Below are positions 10,649-22,874 of a stretch of 64,000 nt of DNA, in pieces. How positions within the stretch are numbered: position 1 is the first letter of the stretch; every line of letters begins with the position of its first letter. The DNA is from Halicephalobus mephisto. Taxonomy: Eukaryota; Nematoda; Chromadorea; Rhabditida; Panagrolaimidae. The notes under the pieces were generated by a model. That model ran no database searches and had not been told where the DNA came from. It saw only the letters and a program-made list of their open reading frames with translations. The stretch is from NCBI GenBank assembly GCA_009193035.1, contig SWDT01000020.1:62001-126000 (forward strand). Reading direction: 5' to 3'. The position numbers were made by a program, and so were the translations under genes.

Positions 10649-10844
10649 TAACATTGTAATAACTGAAAGCAAGTTTCTTCATCATAGAATTCAAAAAATT
10701 CCTTGTTTCGAAGCGAAAAAAGGCGCGAAAAAGTTAGGTGCGAGTGATTTGAACTGGCAATGAGTACCTGAGTCTTGGAACGACTTTCTAGAGTTCTCAT
10801 GGCGACTCCCACACGGGCGTCCGTTCTCACGCTGCGTTCCCATT

Positions 10845-12273
10845 ATGGTTCCCGCCACAAGAGTATGTTTTTTGACGTGATTTGATCTCTCTAATAATCC
10901 CTATCGATTTAGAGCCCGTTGAACTGCTTGAGGTCTGTTGGCAAGACTATTGTCAAGAAAGGTAAATTTCAACGTTCTAAGTGCTTTTAACTGAGATTTC
11001 AGGAGTCGCTTTGAAGAAACGTCTTTCATTCACTGCAGATGATTTGGCCAACTTTTGCTTCACTTTTGGAAGACGTCCATCTCTTGAATCAGGACGACGA
11101 CTATCACTAGATAATCTGTCGCCTGAACTCATTCAGATGATCCTGTGCCATACTCCTGTGAGCTCGCTTGCTGTTTTCGCTCAAACCTCGTGCGCGAATC
11201 TCGTCCATGTAAAGCGCTATTTACTGTCTTCCAAATTCCAAGAGCGAATGATTGGAGAAACAGATTCCCATAAGCACATTTTACTACCCTTGTCTGAGGA
11301 CGACCAGATCTGCTTCACTGTTGACTTCTTCAAAAAGCACTTTTGGCTCACTGCTCATTGTTTTCGTTGGTTTTCTTTTATCTCTGACGTAAGTTTGCCG
11401 TTTTATCTCCTTTTTGATTTTTGTGTTCAGGTTCAAGACATGCTATCACCCGAGAAGCGGATTTACTTGAAGATCCAGTTGTTAAACAGTATGAGAGAGA
11501 GAACTCGCAATATGGTTCTTGATACTATCAATCATAAAACGAACAATGATGATGCCAGGACCAAAAGTGCATTGCATTTGATCCTTCGAGAACTCATCGT
11601 TCAAGAAGAAATGGGTCATGTGCTGAAGACTGTGTTGAAATGGTTCGAACGTTCCAGTCAACGAGCCGCTTTCATGATCTCAGCTTTTTGTGTCACTGAT
11701 TCTACAGTATTCAGCGAGAAGGATGTGAGCTTATTAAGCGATGCTCGTAGTCATTTATCCTGTCTGGCTAATGCTCTCGAATGTCTGGCCAACGAGACTT
11801 GTAAATATGTTCCTGGCTGTCTCACAGAAACCCAGATATTCCATATGGTGGAGTCAATCACAAGCAAGTCTTTTCCGAGTTTTCATTTTGAATTTCCAAT
11901 TTCAGCTGAACCATTACCATGGGCTTTGAAGAACTTCATTGCACTACTGTTGCTAGCACCAAGTGTCTTCAGAATTGTCTGCAATGTTCGTTTCCGACTA
12001 GTTTCCTGGGAAGAATTGGGAGAAATTATTTTTGAAGTACTAAGTTCTTTCGATGACTGGGATCAATGTTACTTGAATAGTTTCATGTTATCTGTCAAGG
12101 ATTTTGTGCATTTCAGTGAAGTTCATCCAGTCAAAATAGCCGTCATCATGTTGGCTAATATCATCTGGATGAAGTTCAAAAGCTACTACTTCAGCAAGCC
12201 ATTCATGGATAGGGATATTATGTACCTGATTCCTCGAATGCAGAACATGATAACGTTATTATTTACTCCATGA
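10845..12273 (+). CDS. prom-1: F-box protein, FBXO47/PROM-1-like
   Basis: Exons 10845-10862, 10913-10961, 11003-11388 and 11431-12273 give 431 residues in phase. An F-box is visible at about residues 55-100 (LSPELIQMILCHTPVSSLAV). The C-terminal part matches the FBXO47 pattern: SHLSCLANALECLA resembles its SLKGLADAIKLL block, and the WEELGEIIFEVL segment its WTVKMMQKVCKVF block. In C. elegans the FBXO47 homolog PROM-1 promotes chromosome pairing and meiotic entry, presumably as an SCF ubiquitin-ligase substrate adaptor; transfer of that role here is inference. The 42-base intron 3 is stop-free and in frame. A second 42-base stretch (11864-11905) looks like a GC-AG intron, so the product may be 417 residues. 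The start rests on a very short first exon and is less certain. The gene is convergent with cct-2, whose stop is 153 bases away. Confidence 0.7.
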
Positions 12274-12426
12274 CCAGTTATTGTTTAAGTTTTAGTTTAG
12301 TTGTGTTCTAATTTAGGTATTTGTTATGTTGTTTAAATTATTTAGTTTTAACAAAGTTTATATCCTTATAACGCAACAAGATCGAAGCAAATTGAGAACA
12401 TTAAAAATTCGGCATCTTCAAGCAGA

Positions 12427-14211
12427 TCAGCAAGGACGGTTGTCGGGGGCACGAGGTCTAGGAGCGCACTTAATAATGTCATCAACACGAAGAATTTGTT
12501 CTGCAGCTTCGGCGGCACTGTTTACCATAGTGTACTTAACCATGAATGACTCCAAAATGCCCATTTCAACAACGTCAGCCATTCTTCCGTTTTCAATGTC
12601 TAAAAACAAAACTAGAAACTTCATCAAGTCAGCAACTTACCAATTCCCATGTTGTTATTTCCTTTAGCATGTTCTGCACGAATAGATGAGATCAGCTCTG
12701 CACTATCAAGACCAGCATTATCACAAATAATCGTTGGCAATTGAAGAAGAGCACGACCAAAGGCTTCCACAGCTAGAGATTCCTTTCCTGCAACTTTTTG
12801 AGCTTCAACAAGAACTTTAGCTGCCATCAATGCTTCCGAAGCACCAGCTCCAGGGATAGTTCTAGCTTCACGAACATGAGTTGTCAAAACACAAAGAGCA
12901 TCATGCATAGAACGTTCAGCTTCATCCAGAATTTGTTGAGTGGCTCCACGAAGAACAATAGAACAAGCTTCACCTTTGGGAACTCCACTAAAACGAAGAA
13001 GTTCATCTTCACCAATAGTTACTTTCTCAATAAGATCACATGTACCAAATTGAACTGAATCAGGAGAATCAAATGTTGAAACAATTTCACCTCCAAGAAC
13101 AAGGGCCAATCGTTCAATTCCTTCAAAATCGGCATGTTCAATAGCCATAATTTTAGCATCAGCAAATAATTGTTCTGGATAATTGTAAATCAATTGGCGA
13201 TTGATGAAAACATTGATATTATGGGCAATGATTTTCTCAACTTTGTCTTTCATCTTTTTCTTTTCAGCAGCTTCGATTTCAGCGACTTTGGCAACTGAAT
13301 CAACACGAACTTTGCTGGCAAAGACCTTGATTTTGTCGGTGTCCATAGGGGTGTTGGCGATCAGAATCTTGGCTTTTTCTACTCTTTGAGGTTGGTACAT
13401 ACCGGGTTTCTTCTCCAGGAGGAATCCATCGTCCAAATACGAGTCTTCCATTGAAGATCCGAGTTTCTTGATGATTTGAATGGCGTCCAAGTCTCCAGAA
13501 CCCTTCAAACGAAGAACAGCATCAACGGCAATCTTGGCAAAAGTCTCTTTGTGTTGAGCCAGAATCTTCGAACTCAGAGTTGTTCTGGCGATTCTCATCA
13601 AATCTTCCTTAAGATCTTTGGACTCTCGTGAAGCTTCCCTCAAAGCCTTCTTGGCAATGTCCAAACCAATACGGTATCCGGCGATGATTGTTTGAGGATG
13701 AAGATGTTGTTCGATAAGCTTCTCACCCTCTCTCAATAATTCGGCAGCAAGAACAGTCACGGATGTGGTTCCATCACCGACTTCATTGTCTTGAGTCATC
13801 GACATGGCTGCAGAAACAAAAAAATCATCATTTTTTAAAGGCAGAAAACTCACAAACGAGAACCTTCGCCGCTGGATTATCGACGCCGATCGAACGAAGA
13901 ATTGTAGCTCCATCGTTAGTTACTTGGACATTCTGGTGCTCACCCGAACCACTAACGAGGATCTTGTCCTAAAACATGCATAGATAATCATGTTGTAACA
14001 ATCTACTCATATATGAAAAAAGTCCATTTTCCACTGGATTGACTTTAATAACGGGGAATACCTATGAAATTAAAACACTTACCATTCCTTTCGGGCCTAG
14101 GGTGGATTTGACGAGGTCCCCTATGGCGATCGCCCCCACGAAGGAGGACATACGGGCCGTCTCGCCTCTTTCCTGCTGGGCATTCTGTTTCAGGATTCTA
14201 ACTGGGAGCAT
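12427..14211 (-). CDS. cct-2: T-complex protein 1 subunit beta (CCT2)
   Basis: Beta subunit of the cytosolic TRiC/CCT chaperonin, which folds actin, tubulin and other proteins using ATP. Four exons on the minus strand (14211-14083, 13968-13854, 13807-12641, 12599-12427) give 527 residues, close to the 535 of human CCT2. Visible family motifs are [17 protein letters not shown] at the N-terminus, VTNDGATIL, the ATPase motif [24 protein letters not shown]-like [14 protein letters not shown], and the C-terminal [13 protein letters not shown]. Nearly every conserved block of the family is present in order. The start lies 10 bases after a TTGTAG acceptor, consistent with trans-splicing. Introns are 114, 46 and 41 bases. 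Nothing unusual is seen. Confidence 0.96.
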
Positions 14212-14229
14212 GGTTGCAAGCCTACAACG

Positions 14230-15280
14230 AAGTAAATTGTAAATTTGCGAAAATACGGAATTTAAAAAAAAATAACGGAAATTTAAGTAGAAAAAGTCAT
14301 AGAAGTTTCGAAAGAATTCGATGAAATTCTTCGCTTTGTAAACCGACCGAGCGCCCGGATTTTCGCTTCAAGAGTATTTGAGGCAAAAAGACTTGACTGG
14401 CCACGACAGTTGCTCCCGAAGAAAATAAAAAAATTAAAAATAAAAAATAATTAATTTTATTTTTACAGTATTTCTAAAAGTTTCTAGAATGTTCTGAAAA
14501 TTCGTGTTGAGACAACTCTATGGCGAAATTTCCTTGTTTTTATGGTGATTTTTAAAGTGAAAATATAAAATTTAGGATTCTGAAAATTTCGTTTTGAAAT
14601 AATTTTATAAAAAATTTTTGATTTTTCTTTAATTTTAAATTTTTTGAAATTCAAAGAAAATTATAAAATTTTTTAAGATTTTTATGAAAATTTTTAAAAT
14701 AAAAAATTACAAAATTTTCGTTTTGAAATAATTTTATAAAAAAATTTAAATTTTTATAATTTTAAATTTTCGAAATTTCCAGAATCTCGTGGACAATTTT
14801 TTGAATAATATATGGAGTAAAAAATTCTGAAATTTTATAAAATTTTTTTTAATTTTAAAATTTAAAAAAAAAGTTCAAAATTTTTAAAATAAAAAATTAC
14901 AAAATTTTCGTTTTGAAATAATTTTATAAAAATTTTTGATTTTTATAATTCTAAAATACAATTTTAGAAATTTGATGAAGATTTTTAGAATTGTCTGAAA
15001 ATTTAAATTTTTGATTTTTTTAGAAAATTTTATTTTTGATTTTTATAATATCAGATTGAGATCTCGTGAATTTCCCACAATCTAGTGAAAATCCTGAGAA
15101 TTATCTAAAATCTAAGATTCTCGGATATCTTAAAAAATTGCGGAAATTCATGTTGGAACAATTTTGTAGCAAAATGTTTTAAAACTTCAATAATATCAGA
15201 TTAAAGTTTTCTAAAAACTTCTAGAATTCAATACACACCTCTAAAATCACTTAAAAGTTCAAATTCCAGAGTTTTGTGGG
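14230..15280. other. AT-rich intergenic DNA with degenerate repeats
   Basis: No gene seen. Several copies of 'aaatttcgttttgaaata' followed by 'attttataaa' occur at about 14585, 14715 and 14905. A diverged 'attcgtgttgagacaac' lies near 14500. Confidence 0.5.
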
Positions 15281-15284
15281 GATT

Positions 15285-16180
15285 CTGAAAATTCGTGTCG
15301 GGACCATTTCGTAATAATCTTTTTAATTTTTAATAATTTTTTATTAAAATTGCGTAGAAGCTTCTGGAATTTAATAAACACCTTTGAAATGGTCTGAAAA
15401 TTGAAATTTTAGAAATTCGTGTCGGGACCATTTCGTAATAATCTTTTTAATTTTTAATAATTTTTTTATTAAAATTGTGTAAAATCTTCTGGAATTTAAT
15501 AAACATCTTTGAAATTGTCTGAAAATTGAAATTTTAGAAATTCGTGTCGGGACCATTTCGTAATAATTCTTTTAATTTTTAATAATCTTTGATTAAAATT
15601 ATGTAAAACCTAGAATTTAATAAAAACCTTTTAAATTGTCTGAAAATTGAAATTTTAGAAATTCGTGTCGGGACCATTTCGTAATAATCTTTTTAATTTT
15701 TAATAATTTTTGGTTAAAATTGTGTAAAAGCTTCTGGAATTTAATAAACACCTTTGAAATTGTCTGAAAATTGAAATTTTAGAAATTCGTGTCGGGACCA
15801 TTTCATAATAATTCTTTTAATTTTTAATAATCTTTGATTAAAATTATGTAAAACCTAGAATTTAATAAAAACCTTTGAAATGGTCTGAAAATTGAAATTT
15901 TAGAAATTCGTGTCGGGACCATTTCGTAATGATCTTTTTAATTTTTAATAATTTTTGGTTAAAATTGTGTAAAATCTTCTGGAATTTAATAAACACCTTT
16001 TAAATTGTCTGAAAATTGAAATTTTAGAAATTCGTGTCGGGACCATTTCGTAATAATTCTTTTAATTTTTAATAATTTTTTATTAAAATTGTGTAAAATC
16101 TTCTGGAATTTAATAAACACCTTTGAAATTGTCTGAAAATTGAAATTCTGGAGTTTTGTTGAGGATTCTGAAAATTCGTT
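15285..16180 (+). repeat. Satellite array, seven ~122-base copies
   Basis: Each unit holds 'attcgtgtcgggaccattt' followed by 'cgtaataatctttttaattt', an AT-rich stretch, 'cttctggaatttaataaac' and 'acctttgaaattgtctgaaa'. Copies start near 15295, 15418, 15543, 15664, 15787, 15908 and 16031, and a diverged edge lies at 16177. Some copies lack about 5 bases around 'cttctgg'. The short open frames inside are chance. Confidence 0.9.
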
Positions 16181-16189
16181 TCGAGACAA

Positions 16190-19100
16190 AAATGTTTTTT
16201 GTTTTTACAACAGTGATCGAACAGCGTCGTATCGTACAAAAAGAAAGCGAAATTTGCTTTGATTTTAAATTAAATTTAAAACCTAAATCCCTTTATCCTT
16301 TCTTGTTTTCGCTTTTTATCCGAAAAAAACGGATTGTTTTCTGTCAATTAACGGTCATTGAAATGATTACATCGAAAATGAGAGCGAAATTTCTCGTTTT
16401 CTGGAGCTTCAAGCAGCGATAATCGATTTACACTTGATCGACACTTGCCGTTTTATTTTCTTCTTGCCAAATTAGGGATTTTTTCGATTTATCCTTTTTC
16501 ATCAATCGGGAAATTATGAAAGATTGAAATCGAGACAACGGGAAAACCGGGTCTCCTCTGTCAAGGTTCTCTCAGAGTGGATCCCAGGAATTCGAAAATC
16601 CATTGACGAAATCAAATCTAAAATACAAGAATCATAATTTAAAAAAATTTATAATTTAAAAAAAATTTTATAATTTTTAAAAAAAATTTATAATTTTTAA
16701 AAATTTTATAATTTTAAAACTTTTATAATTTAAAAAAAATCATAATTTTAAAAATTTCATAATTTTAAAAGAAAGTTTTATAATTTTAAAAATTTCATAA
16801 TTTAAAAAAAATCATAATTTTTGAATTTCCCGCGAAAAAGTGGAAAATCTGGCAACTTATTACGAAATTAATTTCCTATTTTTTACCTAAAATTTTACTT
16901 TTTTTAATTCAGAAAATTCGTATTGAGAGGATTTCGCTTAGATTTTTGTTATTTTATATTGTGTAATTTTTTGGAGTTTTTGAATTCCCGCGCAGGAGCG
17001 AGTAAAAGTTAAAAAATGGTAAATCTGACAATATGGAACCGACGTGCACTATTAGCACTCGCGCTTTTCTCGCTCGCTCTTTTTACCTAAATTTCAAAAT
17101 TTTTAAGAAATCTTTAAAATTCAAATTTTTAGAAAATCTTTAAAATTCAAATTTTAAGAAATCTTTAAAATTCAAATTTTTAGAAAATCTTTAAAATTCA
17201 AATTTTTAAAAAATCTTTAAAATTTAAATTTTTAAAAAATCTTTAAAATTCAAATTTTAAAAAATCTTTAAAATTCATTTCGAAATAATTTCATAAAAAT
17301 TTTTATTTTCTAATATTATGATTATTTTGTAATTTTCGAATTTCTCTGGAGAAAAACAAGTTTCGCAAAAATGGAAAACACGGTAAATCTGGTAATCCCT
17401 ATCAAAATCAGCTCTTTTTTATATTTTCAGATTTTCCTGAAAATACTGGAATTATTTATCGGAATAATTTCGTAACAACGCCCATTTTTCAAAATAAATT
17501 TTCAAATTAAAAAAAAATAATTTTTAATTTTTAAATTGAAAAGAAAAATAATTTTTAATTTTTTTAAGAAAAATAATTTTTGGATTTTCTAAAAAAAGTA
17601 AATTTTTAAGTTTTTTAAGAAAAATAATTTTTAATTTTTTAAGAAAAGTTAATTTTTGGAATTTTTTAAGAAAAGTTAATTTTTGGATTTTCTAAGAAAA
17701 GTAAATTTTAAATGTTTAAAAAGTAATTTTTAAATGTTTTAAGAAAAATAATTTTCAATTTTTCTAAAAAAAGTAATTTTTAGATTTTCTAAGAAAAGTA
17801 AATTTTTAAGTTTTTTTAAGAAAAGTAAATTTTAAATGTTTAAAAAGTAATTTTTAAATTTTTGCAAATTTAAAATTTGCAACAACCGGAAAAGGCGTGA
17901 CTTCAATATTAAAAAATTTTGATAAAAAGCGTTTCAATGAAAGCGCAAAAAGTCACGCATTCGGGATTCCAGCTTAACCCATTTTTGATGGAAGATTTTT
18001 CTCGCCTCGATATCCCCTTTCTGCTTTCGTTTAAAAAAACTTTTATTTGATAAAAAATGAGCAATTGAAGATGAACGATGTCGACAGATAGGGCGTCAGT
18101 TATTGCTTTTTGATTTTTTGGGATTCTGAAGCCCTCGGGATTCGATTTCTGAAGTGACAATCATGTGTCAATTCTGGCACCTAAAACTAGTTTTTGCATC
18201 TGGAATCCTGGAAATTACAAAAAATTAATTTACCGATCCCCGAGGATACGTCAGGGAATTTTAACTCCAAAAATGCGAAAATTGAAAACGAGTGATTTTC
18301 TAAAATATCGCCGTTTCGGATCTAAAGTGCAAAAAACAAAAGTGAAAAATACGCAATCAGAAAGGAATGAGGATGCAATTGTAAAAAACTCAATTGGATT
18401 CAAAATTAATTTTTATTTTTATGGAATATATCATAAATCGAAAATAATCGTTTTTTTACAAAATTATCTCAATACACATTTCTAGAAAATTTTAATTTTT
18501 AATTTTTATGTAATTTTTAAAAATTTAGAAAATTATAAAAATTGAAAAAATTTAATTTTTAATTTTAAAAATTTCAGAAAATTATAAAAATCAAAAAAAA
18601 TTAATTTTTAATTTTAAAAATTTCAGAAAATTATGAAAATCAAAAAAATTTTAGAAAATTATGAAAATCAAAAAATTTTTTAAGTTGTTTCAACATGAAT
18701 TTTTAGAAATTTTAAATTTTGAAAATTTCTATTTTATGTGATTTTTAAAGTTGCTAAAATTTTACGAAATGCAGAAAATCAAAATAAACATAGTTGCAAG
18801 TGGTCCCGACACGAATTTTCAGAATTATAATTTTGAAAACAAAAAAATTATCATCAAGTGGTCCCAACACGAATTTCTGAAGAAATTCAAAAATTTTAAA
18901 CTTCATATTTGAATTTTTAATTTTAAGAATTTCGAAAATATTTAAATTTTCTTTTAAATTTCGAAAATATTTAAATTTTTTTAAAAATTTCAGAAATATT
19001 TAAATTTTTTAAAAATTTCAGAAATATTCAAATTTTTAAAAATTTCAGAAATATTCAAATTTTTTAAATACGGTAATTGAAGAGTTTTTTTCACGACATG

Positions 19101-19370
19101 GAACAGGTTGTCTTGTGGATCGGAAGTCTGTCTCCCGAAGGATCTCCAAAATTTCGAATGATAAATTGTTTTTTATTTTTGTTTTTTATAAAGTTTGATT
19201 TCTGGACAGGATAATCCATATTCTACAGTAGAAATTGTAAAAGAACGGACACACGACAGTCATAGGAAGAAAAAGAAGAGATTCTTCATCTCCGTTTTCC
19301 TGCGAGAGGCGCCTCGGGGGCTTTCGGTTTGAAGCAAGCTTGACCCGCGCCGCCCCTTGGATATTCGCCC
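16190..19370. other. Long repeat-rich intergenic region, no gene recognised
   Basis: 16200-16620 is somewhat less AT-rich with no convincing coding frame. 16620-16820 and 17085-17280 are short tandem 'aaaatttataattt' and 'aaatctttaaaattc' runs. 17500-17870 repeats 'aagaaaagtaaattttt'. 17880-18420 is a more complex stretch with two opposed short open frames that lack splice or family support. 18480-19080 is tandem 'aaaatttcagaaaattat' and includes two 'gtggtccc.acacgaattt' sites at about 18800 and 18857. Confidence 0.5.
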
Positions 19371-19376
19371 ACGGGA

Positions 19377-19383
19377 TATATAA
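19377..19383 (+). promoter_or_regulatory. TATA box of the cuticlin gene
   Basis: TATATAA, 45 bases before the ATG, in a GC-richer 5' flank. This suits a strongly regulated, conventionally initiated promoter. Confidence 0.65.
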
Positions 19384-19427
19384 GGGCTGATATTCGGGAG
19401 AACTATCATCCACCTCGAATAAGAGCA

Positions 19428-21044
19428 ATGTTCCGTCAAGTGCTCCTCGGATTCGCGCTTCTTGGGGCCGTCCTGGCCATTCCTGTCGACAACGGAGTCG
19501 AAGGAGAACCTGAGATCGAATGCGGTCCGACTTCCATCACTGTCAATTTCAACACTCGTAATCCGTTTGAAGGACATGTTTATGTTAAAGGACTTTTCGA
19601 TCAAGAAGGATGTCGTTCAGATGAAAACGGACGGCAAGTCGCCGGAATCGAGCTTCCTTTCGACAGCTGCAACGTCGCCAGAACCCGTTCATTGAACCCT
19701 CGCGGAGTCTTCGTCACCACCACCGTCGTCATTTCCTTCCATCCCCAATTCGTCACCAAAGTCGACAGAGCCTACAGAGTCCAATGCTTCTACATGGAAG
19801 CCGACAAAACCGTCTCCGCTCAAATCGAGGTGTCCGATCTGACCACCGCCTTCCAAACCCAGGTCGTTCCTATGCCAATCTGCCGTTACGAGGTTAGTTT
19901 ATCCAAATATCCCAATACAGCAGCATCCCAATCTAAAAACATCTCGATATAACAGAATTTCCATATATGAACACTCATAAACAATAACCTTCATATATGA
20001 GCGCTCTTCGTCCAAAAACGGCTTTTATATAAAACTATCCTTTTCTAAAGTAATCTTCATATAAAAACTCTAATAATAACAGCATTTTCATATATGAACA
20101 ATTTTATAGAAAAAAGTTTTCCATATATGAAACAAGTTTATATAAAATTCAAGTTTATACAGAAATAATTTTTTCTAAGTGGTCGTGATATAAAAATATC
20201 CCTAAATAAATGCATTTTTATGTAATGAACATTTCTAGATCCTTGAAGGAGGCCCATCCGGTCAACCCATCCAATTCGCCACCATCGGTCAACAAGTGGT
20301 AAGATTTTTGGGAAAAATTTAAATATTTATTTTTGTAATTTTCGTACCACAAATTCACCTGTGAATCTGAAACTATCGACACTTTCTGCGCCGTTGTTCA
20401 CTCTTGTACTGTTGATGACGGTAATGGAGATCAAGTTCAAATTCTTAACGAAGATGGATGTGCTCTTGACAAGTTCCTTCTTAACAATTTGGAATATCCT
20501 ACTGATCTTATGGCTGGTCAAGAAGCTCACGTTTATAAATATGCTGATCGTTCTCAACTCTTCTATCAATGCCAGATTTCTATCACCATCAAGGAACCCA
20601 ACAGCGAATGTCCTCGTCCTCAGTGCGCTGAACCCGAAGGATTCGGAGCCCAGAAGGTTGGAGGCGCTGCTGCTGCTCCTGCTGCCGCCGCTGCTCCTGC
20701 TCAGCTCCGTCTCCTCAAGCGCGAAGCCGGGTTTGACAATACTCTCGATGTCCGTGCCGAACTCAGTACTTTGGACATTTCTGAACAAGTTTGTCGAAAA
20801 AAATTATTTTTCATATATCAATTTTTTTTTTCAGGAAGATTCTTTGCCTGAAATCTTGAGACACCGCAAGAGCTCCTCTTTCGAAGCCTATTCCTCCCCG
20901 GTCTCCCGATCCAGAATCGCCGAGAACGACGTCTGTCTCTCGGTCTTCTCTCTGGCGGCCGTCCTCGGCGTTGCCGGACTTCTCCTGATCACCACCGTTT
21001 TCTCTGTCTTCTTCATGTACCGCCCGACCTCCTCCAAGGCTTAA
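19428..21044 (+). CDS. cut-1: Cuticlin, ZP-domain cuticle protein (CUT-1-like)
   Basis: A secreted ZP-domain protein of the nematode cuticle (cuticlins polymerise beneath the alae). Exons 19428-19892, 20239-20298, 20345-20788 and 20835-21044 give 392 residues. A signal peptide (residues 1-17, ending GAVLA) is followed by IPVDNGVEGEPEIECGPTSI, the strongly conserved opening of the CUT-1 group. The ZP domain spans about 28-275 with its cysteines (ECG, EGCRSD, SCNVAR, QCFYMEADK, TFCAVVHSC, DGCALDKFLL). An Ala/Pro-rich linker, a dibasic LLKREAG site and a C-terminal membrane segment (VCLSVFSLAAVLGVAGLLLI, then VFSVFFMY) follow, as in ZP precursors. Odd point: intron 2 ends TTTTCG, not TTTTCAG, before the conserved YHKFTC exon. 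A close CUT-1 paralogue cannot be excluded. Confidence 0.9.
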
Positions 21045-21059
21045 TCCCATGAAGACCTT

Positions 21060-22815
21060 CCGAATCCACCGTTCTCCGTGCAATAGGTCCTCCCAAGGTC
21101 CCTCTAATCTTATTTTTCTAAGTTAAGCACTTTCCAAGGTGCACTAAACGAAACCTGTGCAATACTTGTACTATTTCATTTTTTCCGGCAGAGATTGTAT
21201 TTTAGATTTATTATAAAAAATTTGTTTTAATAAGAAATTGTTTTTGGGAAAGTTAGACAAGGTCCGGGAATCGAGACGATCCATCAATCAACCCGGATTC
21301 GGGCTAGCAGGTTTCGATATTTTTCAAAAGCTCTATAATCGCCTCAGGCGTCCTGGAAACTTGACCAGAGGATCAAGCGAAAAGTCGTTTACGAAAGCGA
21401 AAATGGGATCTCGGCGAAAGTGGTCTCTATCTCCATCCGGATTAGCGGATTTGGAATTCATTCATCTCGATCTATGAAAAAACAATAAAAATGTAATCAT
21501 GTGCATCCAGAAACCGTTCGACAGATTGGATTCACGATTCATTTTAAAAATTCAAGTTTTAAAATGGACTATATACAATATTAAAAATTGTAAAACAAGA
21601 ATTCAGAATCTAGAATTCAAATTTGTGGGAGATTCTTTCAAACTTGGGTAACTTAAGAAATATGTAAAAGTTCATATATAAAATTTCTAATTATTTTAAA
21701 AATATTTCCTTAAAAAAATAAATAAATAAAAGTTCATATATCAAATTTTAAAAATATAAAATAATTTTCGATTATTTTAAAAATATTTCTTTAAATTGAG
21801 AAAATAAATAAAAGTTCATATATAAAATTCTAAAAATATAAAATAATTTTCAAATTTGGTTAAATTTTTAATTATTTTAAAAATATTTCCTTAAAAAAAT
21901 AAATAAATAAAAGTTCATATATAAAATTTCTAATTATTTTAAAAATATTTCCTTAAAAAAATAAATAAATAAAAGTTCATATATCAAGTTTTAAAAATAT
22001 AAAATAATTTTCAAATTTGGTTAAATTTTTAATTATTTTAATAATTTTATTTTTATAAATAAATGTATATATAAAAAGAGAAAAATAAGCCTGGAATTTG
22101 GATTGTTTGTCATATTTCACATTGTGTTAAAAAGTGAAAGTGTGTTGTGAAGTTGTCTCGACACGAATTTCCAGAACTTGCTGGAAATTGAAATAGCCTA
22201 CATGCTTAATTTTGTTTTATTTATTAGTAATTTCGCGTTTAATATTTTTGAATTATTTTTTTAAATAGATTTACGTTATGATGTAAGGTGAAAGTATGTT
22301 GTGAGGTTGTCTCGACACGAATTTCTAGAACTTGCTGGAAATTGAAATAGCCTACATGTTTAATTTTATTTTATTAGTAGTTTCGCGTTTAATATTTTTG
22401 AATTATATTCTGCTAAATAGATGTAAAAACTTTTAAATTTGGATATATAAGATCTAAAGCTTTCTCTCCACCTTCTAGGTTTGATTTTCATATATGAAAT
22501 CATTATAGATATTCAAAAAACACGACCCACATTAGATGGATTGCTTCGTTTTTGGAAAAGTTTAATAAAATTAGATTTCGAATTTCGAAATTTCAAAATG
22601 ATGTACGATTTATTTTGGAATTTAGGCTTTGTTAGCGTTAATTTTTTACTTAGTCATGGGAGTATTGACCGAAGAAGATGAGTTCATCTGTTCGTCAATT
22701 TTGATTCGCTTTGTTTTGTCAAATTTTCCGAGTTCTTTCGTTAATTGTAATTCTGATTGACGACAGTTTCCACGTCATCGTATTCGGCCTTGAAGCGAGA
22801 AATGTGAACCAAACA
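21060..22815. repeat. Intergenic region with two tandem repeat families
   Basis: 21650-22060 holds about five copies of an AT-rich unit with 'aaataaaagttcatatat' and 'aaaatatttccttaaaaa'. 22125-22290 and 22285-22435 are two direct copies (period about 157) sharing 'gttgtctcgacacgaattt', then 'agaacttgctggaaattg' and 'aaatagcctacatg'. 21240-21480 is GC-richer, with a short open frame but no supported gene. Confidence 0.7.
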
Positions 22816-22819
22816 AGGG

Positions 22820-22827
22820 TATAAATA
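22820..22827 (+). promoter_or_regulatory. TATA box of the glycine-rich secreted protein gene
   Basis: TATAAATA, 55 bases before the ATG. Confidence 0.6.
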
Positions 22828-22874
22828 ACGACCCGACAAATCAGTTTCCATCAGTTCTTTGAGACTTGCAGAAA

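Noticed and set aside
10735..10815. A tRNA-like segment on the minus strand with a GTTCAAATC box and nearly pairing ends
   Set aside because: The T-stem does not pair (A-A and C-C oppositions) and there is no proper A box or anticodon stem.
15285..16180. The evenly spaced repeats as a CRISPR array
   Set aside because: The repeats are long, contiguous and without unique spacers, in a eukaryotic genome; it is a satellite.
17909..18485. Two opposed open frames of 83 and 106 codons
   Set aside because: No leader, splice sites, family motif or codon bias; both lie in intergenic DNA.
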